Positions 1-5,345 of a DNA stretch of 5,345 nucleotides are shown here, piece after piece. The first letter of the stretch is position 1. The number at the start of each line of letters is the position of its first letter. The translations under genes and the position numbers were made by a program. Source of the stretch: Pseudomonadota bacterium. GTDB taxonomy: Bacteria > Pseudomonadota > Alphaproteobacteria > Acetobacterales > Acetobacteraceae. The notes beneath the pieces are model-generated. The model had not been told where the DNA came from and ran no database searches. It saw only the letters and a list, made by a program, of their open reading frames with translations. Where the stretch lies: NCBI GenBank assembly GCA_021841985.1, contig JAKCCP010000337.1:1-5345 (forward strand), in the 5' to 3' direction.

Positions 1-1
1 C

Positions 2-433
2 TCCGAACTCGCCTTCGAGCGCTCCGGGCCGGATCGCTTTCTCTCCGATTACCGGCTCCTGGTCGAGCTGATCGAACGGCTGCGCGAAAACCCCGATCCC
101 CGCCCCGATCCCCGTCAGGAAATCGCCGTCGGCCGGCTGGTTTCCCATCTCGCGGCGCTTCTCCGCATGTCGACGGCGGTTGCCGGGCTTTTGGATCGCG
201 GCGAAAACCCGGCGCTGGAGGCGGCTTTGGTCAAGGATGTCGGCACCGCGTTCGAGCGCGAAATTCCCGAACTCGCCCGCCTTCTGGTCGCGAGCCAGCC
301 GAGCTTCGACGCCGAGGATCCATTCTCGCAGGCGCTCGCGCAGGTGATGCTGCATGCGCCGTCATTCACGCTGCGCGGCGGCACGCGCGAGATCCTGCGC
401 GGGATGATCGCCCGCGGCCTTGGGCTGCGGTGA
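2..433 (+). CDS. Acyl-CoA dehydrogenase, C-terminal part (5' end outside window)
   Basis: This is the last 143 residues of a flavin-dependent acyl-CoA dehydrogenase, which oxidises an acyl-CoA to the 2,3-enoyl-CoA and passes electrons to an electron-transfer flavoprotein. The reading frame is open from base 2 to the TGA at 431-433. What is visible is the C-terminal helical domain. It opens with ELAFERSGPDRFLS, the usual start of that domain, and closes with TLRGGTREILRGMIARGLGL, the classic end of the family. The Glu of 'FER' (codon 17-19) aligns with the helix-G catalytic Glu of isovaleryl-CoA dehydrogenase. The medium-chain position ('YEGT') is here 'RGGT', as expected when helix G supplies the base. 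The internal ATG at 167 is not a start, because homology extends upstream of it. The next gene is a second ACAD-like protein, so the two probably form a heteromer. Family assignment is firm; the substrate is unknown. Confidence 0.93.
   Translation, partial: SELAFERSGPDRFLSDYRLLVELIERLRENPDPRPDPRQEIAVGRLVSHLAALLRMSTAVAGLLDRGENPALEAALVKDVGTAFEREIPELARLLVASQPSFDAEDPFSQALAQVMLHAPSFTLRGGTREILRGMIARGLGLR
91..114 (+). repeat. Perfect 12-base tandem duplication inside the ACAD gene
   Basis: The 12-mer CCCCGATCCCCG occurs twice back to back (91-102 and 103-114). Being a multiple of three it keeps the frame and encodes PDPR-PDPR, in what is likely a surface loop between the first two helices of the C-terminal domain. 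It looks like a small slippage duplication. Confidence 0.85.
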
Positions 434-438
434 GGAAG
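432..438 (+). promoter_or_regulatory. Shine-Dalgarno sequence for the second ACAD gene
   Basis: GAGGAAG lies six bases before the ATG at 445 and overlaps the stop codon of the preceding gene. It decides the start: the in-frame GTG at 430 would place this purine run inside the coding region and has no ribosome site of its own. Confidence 0.7.
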
Positions 439-444
439 AGCGCG

Positions 445-1503
445 ATGGCAAGCAACGAAATTTCCGCGATCCTCCGCGAGCAGACCGACCGGCTGCTCGC
501 CGAGCACGCGACCCGGGAGGCTTTGGCCGCCGCCGATGGCGGGGCGTGGCCGGCGGCGTTGTGGGAGGTGGTGAGCGAGGCTGGCCTTCCGCTCGCGATG
601 GTCGCCGAGGAGAAAGGCGGCGCCGGGCTCGCGCCGGCCGCGGCGCTCGCGCTCCTCCGCCGCGCCGGCTATCACGCGCTGCCGCTGCCGCTCGGCGAGA
701 CCATGCTCGCCAACGCGCTCTGGGTCGCCGCCGGCGGTGAGCCGATCGCCGGGCCGGCGACGCTCGCGCCGACGATGCCGGGGGCGGCGATCGAAATGAC
801 CGGGACCGGCGGAAAAACCGCTTTGCACGGCCGCCTCGCCGGCATTCCCTGGGGCGAGCGCGCGACGCTGATCGCGCTGGTGCGCGGCGCCGATGGCGGC
901 CAGCATCTCGCCCTGCTGCCACCCCCGGCGACGGCGCCTTCGCCCCTGCGCAATCTCGCCGGCGAGCCACGGCCGACCCTGATCCTCGATGGCGCCGTCG
1001 CGGACATCCGCCCGGCGCCGCCGCTCGCGAAATCCGGCATGTGCGCGCTCGGCGCCGCCTTGCGGGCGCAGCAGATGGTGGGCGCGATGGAACACGCGCT
1101 CGACCACGCCCTCGCTTATGCCAATGAGCGCCAGCAATTCGGCCGCCCGATCGGCAAGTTCCAGGCGGTGCAGCATATGCTCGCCGAGGCCGCCGGACAC
1201 TTCGCCGCCGCGACCGCCGCCGCCGATGGCGTTCTCGCCGCGTTCGGCGAGGACGACATGCTGCTCGCGGTCGCGATGGCCAAGGCGCGAATCGGCGAGG
1301 CGGCGGGCAAGGTCGCCGAAATCACCCATCAGGTGCATGGCGCGATGGGCTTCACGCAGGAACACACGCTCCATTTCCTCACCCGTCGCCTGTGGTCGTG
1401 GCGCGACGAATTCGGCAATGAGGCGGAATGGCAGCGTCTGATCGGCCGCCACGTCCTGGATGCGGGCGGGGCGGCGCTGTGGCCGATGCTGGCCGGCGCA
1501 TGA
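445..1503 (+). CDS. Acyl-CoA dehydrogenase family protein, probable non-catalytic partner subunit
   Basis: This 352-residue protein has the ACAD fold but is shorter than the usual 380-400 residues, with a reduced middle beta domain. The helical N-terminal domain covers about residues 1-115 (GLPLAMVAEEKGGAG at 47-61). The C-terminal domain carries the FAD/dimer-interface motif ERQQFGRPIGKFQ at 228-240, then QVHGAMGFTQEHTLHFLTRR at 296-315 and WSWRDEFG at 317-324. By ungapped eye alignment neither family position for the catalytic Glu is filled: the helix-G site is Gly203 and the 'YEGT' site is near Gly324, although Glu322 is close by. Known alpha2beta2 ACADs of mycobacterial steroid side-chain degradation come from adjacent gene pairs, with active sites only in part of the complex; I infer the same here. 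The start is the ATG at 445, with a good ribosome site; GTG at 430 is the alternative. The stop overlaps the next start (ATGA at 1500-1503). Confidence 0.9.
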   Translation: MASNEISAILREQTDRLLAEHATREALAAADGGAWPAALWEVVSEAGLPLAMVAEEKGGAGLAPAAALALLRRAGYHALPLPLGETMLANALWVAAGGEPIAGPATLAPTMPGAAIEMTGTGGKTALHGRLAGIPWGERATLIALVRGADGGQHLALLPPPATAPSPLRNLAGEPRPTLILDGAVADIRPAPPLAKSGMCALGAALRAQQMVGAMEHALDHALAYANERQQFGRPIGKFQAVQHMLAEAAGHFAAATAAADGVLAAFGEDDMLLAVAMAKARIGEAAGKVAEITHQVHGAMGFTQEHTLHFLTRRLWSWRDEFGNEAEWQRLIGRHVLDAGGAALWPMLAGA

Positions 1504-2762
1504 GTGGGGAAGACCAGCCGCCGGCGCCGAAACCGGGGGCGCCGCTCGCCGGGGTCAGGGTGCTCGATCTCACCACCGTCATCATGGGCCCGTTCGCGAG
1601 CCACATCCTCGCCGATCTCGGCGCCGACGTGGTCAAGATCGAGAGCCCGGAGGGCGATCTCCTCCGCCAGTACCGCCCCTCGCGCTCGCCCGGGATGAGT
1701 GGAGTATTCCTCAATCTCCACCGCAATAAACGGAGTGTGGTACTTGATCTCAAACGAGACTCTCATCGCGCCGCACTCGATCGGCTGATCGCCGGGGCGG
1801 ATGTCTTTCTCCACAATATCCGCCCGCAGGCGATCGCCCGGCTCGGCTATACCTATGACCGGGTCAAGGCGCTCAACCCCGACATCGTCTATTGCGGCGC
1901 CTATGGTTTTTCCGCCGCCGGCCCCTATGGCGAGAAAGCCGCCTATGACGATCTGATCCAGGCGGGCTCGGGGATCGCCGGCCTGTTCGCCGCGATCGAC
2001 GGCGTGCCACGCTATGTGCCGACGGTGATTTGCGACAAACTCACCGGCCAGGCGATCGCCTACGCCATTCTCGCCGCCCTCTTCGCCCGCGCCCGCGGCG
2101 CCGGCGGCCAGGCGATCGAGGTGCCGATGTTCGAGACCACGGTCGAGTTCAACCTGGTCGAACACATCACCGGCGCCGCCTTCGTGCCCCCGCTCGGCCG
2201 CGCCGGCTTCGGGCGGCTCTTGGCCGCGCGGCGCAAGCCCTATCGCACCGCCGACGGCTATGCCTGCATCCTCCCCTATTCCGACCGCAACTGGCAGGAT
2301 TTCTACGATTTCACCGGCCGTGGCGAATTCAAGACCGATCCCCGCTTCGCCGGTCTTGCCGAGCGGGTGCAAAACATCGATATCCTCTACGCCATGATCG
2401 AAGAGGAAGCGCCCAAGCGCGACACCGCCGAATGGGTCGCGTTCTGCGACCGGGTCTCGATCCCGTGCATGCCGGTCTTGAGCCTCGATGAACTGGAAGA
2501 CGACCCGCAAATCGCCGCCTCCGGCCTGTTCGCCGAGGCCGAGCATCCGAGCGAGGGGCGCTATCGCAGCGTGCGCCGGCCGGTGACTTTCAGCGCCGAT
2601 CCCTTCGAAATCCGCCGCCACGCGCCGCGTCTCGGCGAGCATACCGAGGAGGTTCTGGCCGAGGCCGGGCTCGATCGCGCCGCTGTCGCAGCGATCCTCG
2701 ACGATCTCGGCGCCGAGCCGCGAGCGGACGCCTCGACGCCGGTGCCGGCGGGCGAAAGCTGA
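1500..2762 (+). CDS. Family III CoA-transferase (CaiB/BaiF type)
   Basis: This 420-residue protein matches the usual length of the family, which moves CoA between an acyl-CoA donor and a carboxylic acid through an aspartyl-CoA intermediate. Visible marks are the N-terminal LAGVRVLDLTTVIMGPFAS (16-34) with LGADVVKIESPEGD (40-53), the conserved NLHRNKRSVVLDLK (72-85), NPDIVYCGAYGFSAAGPYG (126-144), and VICDKLTG (176-183). Asp179 of that last motif aligns with the catalytic Asp of formyl-CoA transferase (LGDSNTG). The small domain (about 230-330) is followed by APRLGEHTEEVL (375-386). The ATG at 1500 overlaps the upstream stop by four bases, indicating translational coupling; an open stretch in this frame back to 1428 would eat into the ACAD gene and adds nothing conserved. 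In context it probably activates the acid that the two ACAD subunits then oxidise. A racemase of the same fold is a less likely alternative. A low-GC patch lies at 1695-1769. Confidence 0.94.
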   Translation: MSGEDQPPAPKPGAPLAGVRVLDLTTVIMGPFASHILADLGADVVKIESPEGDLLRQYRPSRSPGMSGVFLNLHRNKRSVVLDLKRDSHRAALDRLIAGADVFLHNIRPQAIARLGYTYDRVKALNPDIVYCGAYGFSAAGPYGEKAAYDDLIQAGSGIAGLFAAIDGVPRYVPTVICDKLTGQAIAYAILAALFARARGAGGQAIEVPMFETTVEFNLVEHITGAAFVPPLGRAGFGRLLAARRKPYRTADGYACILPYSDRNWQDFYDFTGRGEFKTDPRFAGLAERVQNIDILYAMIEEEAPKRDTAEWVAFCDRVSIPCMPVLSLDELEDDPQIAASGLFAEAEHPSEGRYRSVRRPVTFSADPFEIRRHAPRLGEHTEEVLAEAGLDRAAVAAILDDLGAEPRADASTPVPAGES

Positions 2763-2764
2763 GC

Positions 2765-3361
2765 ATGGCACAGCACGGCGCGGTGGCCGGCCGGCCGCTC
2801 ATCGTCGGCCTCGGCGGCACGACGCGGCCGGGGTCGGTCACCGAGCGGATCCTGACGATCGCCCTCGATTGCGTCGCCGCCCTCGGCGCGGAGACGGCGC
2901 TGATCGGCGGCGCCGAATTGCAGATGCCGATGTATGATCCGGCCGAGACCGATTTTTCTCCGGCGGCGCTGCGCCTCGTCGATCTGATCCGGCGCTGCGA
3001 CGGTCTGATCATCGCCTCGCCCGGCTATCACGGCACCATCTCCGGCATGATCAAGAACGCGATCGACCATATCGAAAGGCTGCGCGACGATCCCCGGCCC
3101 TATCTCGAGGGCCGCGCCGTCGGCTGCCTGGTCTCCGCCCATGGCTGGCAGGCGACGGGGACGACGCTGGTCGCCTTGCGCTCGGTCGTGCATGCGCTGC
3201 GCGGCTGGCCGACGCCGTTCGGCGCCGCGATCAACGCCGCGCAACCCTTGTTCGACGAGTCCGGGGTTTGCACCAACGCCGTGGTGCGCGGGCAGATCGA
3301 GCTGGTCGGACGGCAGGTGCTGGAATTCGCGCGGATGAGGGGCTTGCATGGACACGGGTGA
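2765..3361 (+). CDS. NAD(P)H-dependent FMN reductase family protein (flavodoxin fold)
   Basis: This 198-residue protein fits the SsuE/MsuE-like FMN reductase family, soluble enzymes that reduce FMN, or a quinone or dye, with NAD(P)H. The first strand and phosphate-binding loop are PLIVGLGGTTRPGSVTERI (11-29). The second flavin loop is IIASPGYHGTISGMIKNAID (82-101), with the family's S-P-x-Y-x-G/S-x-x-x-x-x-K-N-A-x-D pattern. A third segment, VGCLVSAHGWQATGTT (119-134), matches the strand and glycine-containing loop before the last helices. No signal peptide or membrane segment is seen. The ATG lies two bases after the CoA-transferase stop and has only a weak purine run (GAAAG, 2754-2758), so coupling is likely. 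The last 14 bases overlap the phosphatase gene. Its role here is not fixed by the sequence: it could feed FMNH2 to a monooxygenase encoded outside the window or act as a quinone/azo-type reductase. Confidence 0.9.
   Translation: MAQHGAVAGRPLIVGLGGTTRPGSVTERILTIALDCVAALGAETALIGGAELQMPMYDPAETDFSPAALRLVDLIRRCDGLIIASPGYHGTISGMIKNAIDHIERLRDDPRPYLEGRAVGCLVSAHGWQATGTTLVALRSVVHALRGWPTPFGAAINAAQPLFDESGVCTNAVVRGQIELVGRQVLEFARMRGLHGHG
3337..3342 (+). promoter_or_regulatory. Shine-Dalgarno sequence for the phosphatase gene
   Basis: GAGGGG lies five bases before the ATG at 3348, inside the end of the flavin reductase gene. It supports that start and suggests the phosphatase is translated efficiently in its own right despite the overlap. 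Confidence 0.6.
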
Positions 3362-4112
3362 CGAACCGGCGCTGCCGCGCAGCATTCCGCTCGAGGGCGC
3401 GAGCAATGTCCGCGATCTCGGCGGCTATCGCGGCGCCGGGGAGCGGCGCGTGCGCTTCGGCATGGTGTTTCGCTCGGCGAGCCTCGCGCGGCTCACCGCG
3501 ACCGATCAGCAGCGCCTGGCAAATCTCGGGATTCGCAGCATTTGCGATTTCCGCGGCCGGCGTGAGCGGGCGCATGCGCCATCACGGCTCAAGGGGCTGC
3601 GCGGCGTTCAGGTTCATTCCCTGCCGATCGAGCCACGGGTCGGCGCCTCGCTCGCCGATATCGTCGCCACCGGCCGGGCGAGCGGGGAGGACGTGCTGGC
3701 GATTTTGCGCCGCGCCTATCTCGCCTATGTCGGCGATCACGCGGCGAGCTATCGGGCGCTGTTCCAGCTCCTGCAACAGCCCGGCTTCACGCCGCTTTTG
3801 TTTCATTGCTCGGCCGGGAAGGACCGCACCGGCTTCGGCGCGGCGCTTTTCCTCGCCGCGCTCGGGGTTTCCTGGGCTGAGATCCTCGACGATTATCTCG
3901 CGACCAACCGGCTCTGGGAAGCCGATAGCACGCTTGCCCGCGATTTGCCGCCCGAACTCGCCGAGCCTCTGCTCCGCGTCCATCCGGAATTGCTGACCGC
4001 CGCGTTCGACGAGATTCGCGGCCGTTTCGGCTCGCTCGAACATTATTTCGCGGCGATGCTCGGCCTCGACCGGGAGGCGCGGGCGCGGCTTCAGGCGCGG
4101 TTTTTGGTGTGA
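3348..4112 (+). CDS. Tyrosine/lipid phosphatase of the MptpB-like family
   Basis: This 254-residue protein is a cysteine-based phosphatase of the bacterial tyrosine/phosphoinositide type (Y_phosphatase3 fold, as in Mycobacterium tuberculosis MptpB). The N-terminal signature ASNVRDLGGY is at 18-27, and VRFGMVFRSASL (35-46) and IRSICDFRGRRER (62-74) follow. The phosphate-binding loop HCSAGKDRTGF is at 153-163, giving Cys154 as nucleophile and Arg160 as phosphate ligand. The Lys-Asp pair after the glycine (Lys158-Asp159) is the feature that marks the dual phosphotyrosine/phosphoinositide group. Asp181/Asp182 in EILDDYLATN (178-187) follow, as in MptpB. Residues about 95-130 form a helical insertion that could be a lid. 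No signal peptide is seen, so a cytoplasmic site is likely. The gene overlaps the flavin reductase by 14 bases and is probably the last gene of the operon. The natural substrate is unknown. Confidence 0.92.
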   Translation: MDTGDEPALPRSIPLEGASNVRDLGGYRGAGERRVRFGMVFRSASLARLTATDQQRLANLGIRSICDFRGRRERAHAPSRLKGLRGVQVHSLPIEPRVGASLADIVATGRASGEDVLAILRRAYLAYVGDHAASYRALFQLLQQPGFTPLLFHCSAGKDRTGFGAALFLAALGVSWAEILDDYLATNRLWEADSTLARDLPPELAEPLLRVHPELLTAAFDEIRGRFGSLEHYFAAMLGLDREARARLQARFLV

Positions 4113-4190
4113 ACGCCGGCTCGCTCACACTTCGATAACGAATTCGTGGTTTCCTTCCCGCTCCGCAGGACCGAAAAGCGAGCGCCGGCC
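4113..4190 (+). promoter_or_regulatory. Intergenic region with palindrome and inverted repeat; possible control region
   Basis: This is the only real gap in the window. It is less GC-rich than the flanks, chiefly at 4128-4158. It holds the perfect 10-base palindrome ACGAATTCGT at 4138-4147. The element GCCGGCTCGCT (4115-4125) is answered by AGCGAGCGCCGGC (4177-4189), its reverse complement apart from two extra bases; that downstream arm sits directly before the ATG at 4191, where a ribosome site would be. No convincing -35/-10 pair and no intrinsic terminator were found. Whether it is a promoter, an operator or an mRNA fold is unproven. Confidence 0.35.
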
Positions 4191-5345
4191 ATGAATGCCC
4201 ATCTCAACGTCCAACCCGGCACGCGCCGCCCGTTCGCCGGCATTCTGGAAAATTTCGTCGGCGAGATCGACGCGACCATCCGCGCCAACGGGCTCGCGAA
4301 CGGGCTTCGCGCGGGGCTCCGCGAAGCCGTTCTCGATTGCCCGCGGCATCTTTTCGTCCAGCGCTACATCGCCCACGCCGGCGGCAATGTGCATGACCTC
4401 GCGCGCGGCCCGGCGGAGGCGCATCTCGGCGCGATCTATCGCGACGCGCCGCTCGGCCATGTCGATGCCGCCGGGCGGCCGATGGCGTCCACCAATTCGC
4501 AGCCCTCGATCGTGCTCCATCTCCTCGAACTCCTCGATCTCCGGCCCGGCCAGCGGGTGCTGGAGATCGGCTCCGGCGGCGGCTGGATGCTCGGGCTGAT
4601 CGCCCGCGCGGTGGGGCCGTCGGGCGAGGCGGTCGGGGTCGAGATCATTCCCGAACTCGCCGCGCAAAGCCGGCAATCGCTCGCCGCCGCCGGCATCACC
4701 AACGCCCGCGTCCACGCGGCCGACGGGCAGGCGGCGCTGGCCGGTCTCGGCCGCTTCGATCGCATCATTTTCACGACCGGGCTGTTCGAGCTGCCGGCGC
4801 CGTTTTTCGACGCCGTGGCACCGGGCGGGCTGTTGCTCGCGCCGTTTCAGATCAAGGGGCTGGGGAACGACGTTCTGCTGCTGCGGCGGACCGAGGCGGG
4901 CGGGTTTCGCGCGGAGGCGTCGCTCGCCTGCTGCTTCATCTACCCGACCGGGGCGCTGGCCGCCCCCGATTACGCGCCGCGCGCGCTCGCCGAGGTGCCG
5001 CTCTGGCAGGAGGTCGCGCTCGCCGAGGTGGTCCGGATCCCGATGCCGCTCGGGCGCACCCGCTATGCGACGACGCCCTTCGCGCTCGCGACCATTCCGT
5101 TCCGCTCCTTCCTCACCAAATGCGAGCCGCGCTTCACAGTGTTCGGTCATGGCGGGGCCGGGGAGGGGGTGAGCCCGCAAATCGCCGGCGCCGCCGGAGG
5201 CAGTTTCGATGTCGCCGGAATCGGCCTCGTCGATGCGCCGGGCGGCTCGCTCGCGCTCTGCAACGGCGCCGAGCTGATCGGCTTCGGCAACCCGGCGGCG
5301 GCGGATGCGCTGCTCTCCGCCTATCGCGACTGGGCGCGCTGCCTG
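4191..5345 (+). CDS. Protein-L-isoaspartate O-methyltransferase-like protein, extended (3' end outside window)
   Basis: The first 385 residues of an S-adenosylmethionine-dependent methyltransferase of the isoaspartate-repair (PCMT) type are present, open to the window edge. The N-terminal helices (about 15-60, with VLDCPRHLFV at 47-56) match the family's opening. TNSQPSIVLHLLELLDL (101-117) is the family's substrate/SAM segment, and RVLEIGSGGGW (122-132) is SAM motif I. VGVEIIPELA (148-157) supplies the acidic residue after strand 2. RFDRIIFTTGLFELPAPFFD (188-207) and APGGLLLAPF (210-219) are motifs II and III. The core ends near 235, about where E. coli Pcm (208 residues) stops, yet this protein continues for at least 150 more residues, including VPLWQEVALAEVVRIPMPLG (269-288), which I do not recognise. 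It may repair isoaspartyl protein or modify another carboxylate, such as a peptide. The ATG at 4191 has no clear ribosome site; GTG at 4146 is in frame but poorer. It shares no overlap with the operon upstream. Confidence 0.87.
   Translation, partial: MNAHLNVQPGTRRPFAGILENFVGEIDATIRANGLANGLRAGLREAVLDCPRHLFVQRYIAHAGGNVHDLARGPAEAHLGAIYRDAPLGHVDAAGRPMASTNSQPSIVLHLLELLDLRPGQRVLEIGSGGGWMLGLIARAVGPSGEAVGVEIIPELAAQSRQSLAAAGITNARVHAADGQAALAGLGRFDRIIFTTGLFELPAPFFDAVAPGGLLLAPFQIKGLGNDVLLLRRTEAGGFRAEASLACCFIYPTGALAAPDYAPRALAEVPLWQEVALAEVVRIPMPLGRTRYATTPFALATIPFRSFLTKCEPRFTVFGHGGAGEGVSPQIAGAAGGSFDVAGIGLVDAPGGSLALCNGAELIGFGNPAAADALLSAYRDWARCL

Noticed and set aside
167..433. A separate small 88-residue gene starting at 167
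   Set aside because: It is the tail of the ACAD frame, which is open from base 2 and shows ACAD homology upstream of 167.
420..740. 106-residue + strand frame overlapping the second ACAD gene
   Set aside because: It is nearly all Arg, Gly and Ala and out of frame with a well-supported ACAD domain.
115..1452. 445-residue open frame on the - strand opposite the two ACAD genes
   Set aside because: Its translation is Arg/Gly/Ala-rich with no recognisable domain, and it lies antisense to genes with clear family motifs. Long antisense frames are expected in GC-rich DNA.
1428..1499. Upstream extension of the CoA-transferase start to an ATG at 1428
   Set aside because: It would overlap the end of the ACAD gene by 76 bases and adds no conserved residues. 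The ATG at 1500 with the ATGA overlap is the usual coupled arrangement.
1329..2771. 480-residue open frame on the - strand opposite the CoA-transferase
   Set aside because: It mirrors the sense gene almost end to end and shows no family motif; the sense strand has the complete CaiB/BaiF signature. It is a codon-bias shadow.
4077..4106. Possible intrinsic terminator: GC-rich run followed by five T at the end of the phosphatase gene
   Set aside because: The GC-rich elements (GGCGCGG copies) are direct, not inverted, repeats, so no stem forms before the T run, and the run lies inside the coding sequence.
4125..5180. 351-residue open frame on the - strand at the right end
   Set aside because: It has low-complexity, charge-rich composition without motifs. 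The + strand frame from 4191 to the window edge carries the SAM-binding and isoaspartate methyltransferase motifs.

Overview
The window is a GC-rich stretch (roughly 70% GC by eye) from a bacterial chromosome. Codon third positions are almost all G or C, and the protein types and codon use point to an alphaproteobacterium, perhaps of the Rhodospirillales/Acetobacterales kind. That placement is inference only; no rRNA or other lineage marker is present. All six genes lie on the + strand, and apart from one 77-78 base gap the window is fully coding.

Positions 2-4112 form one tightly packed block, very probably a single operon. It begins with the C-terminal part of an acyl-CoA dehydrogenase (ACAD) cut by the window edge. 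A second, smaller ACAD-like subunit follows, then a family III (CaiB/BaiF) CoA-transferase, a flavodoxin-fold NAD(P)H-dependent FMN reductase, and a tyrosine/lipid phosphatase of the MptpB type. Junctions are overlaps or gaps of a few bases, which suggests translational coupling.

The first three genes make a coherent module. The CoA-transferase would activate a carboxylic acid as its CoA thioester, and the two ACAD polypeptides, probably one heteromeric enzyme, would introduce the alpha,beta double bond. The substrate cannot be read from the sequence. The flavin reductase and the phosphatase are less obvious members: the first could supply reduced flavin or serve redox balance, the second could be regulatory.

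After a 78-base gap (4113-4190), which holds a 10-base perfect palindrome and a long-range inverted repeat, a protein-L-isoaspartate O-methyltransferase-like gene starts at 4191 and runs off the right edge. It carries at least 160 residues beyond the usual methyltransferase core.

The window looks like an ordinary catabolic operon plus a neighbouring methyltransferase. I see no mobile element, CRISPR array, RNA gene or clear new system. The most interesting points are the split of catalytic residues between the two ACAD subunits, a low-GC patch inside the CoA-transferase gene, the phosphatase-ACAD linkage, and the extended methyltransferase.
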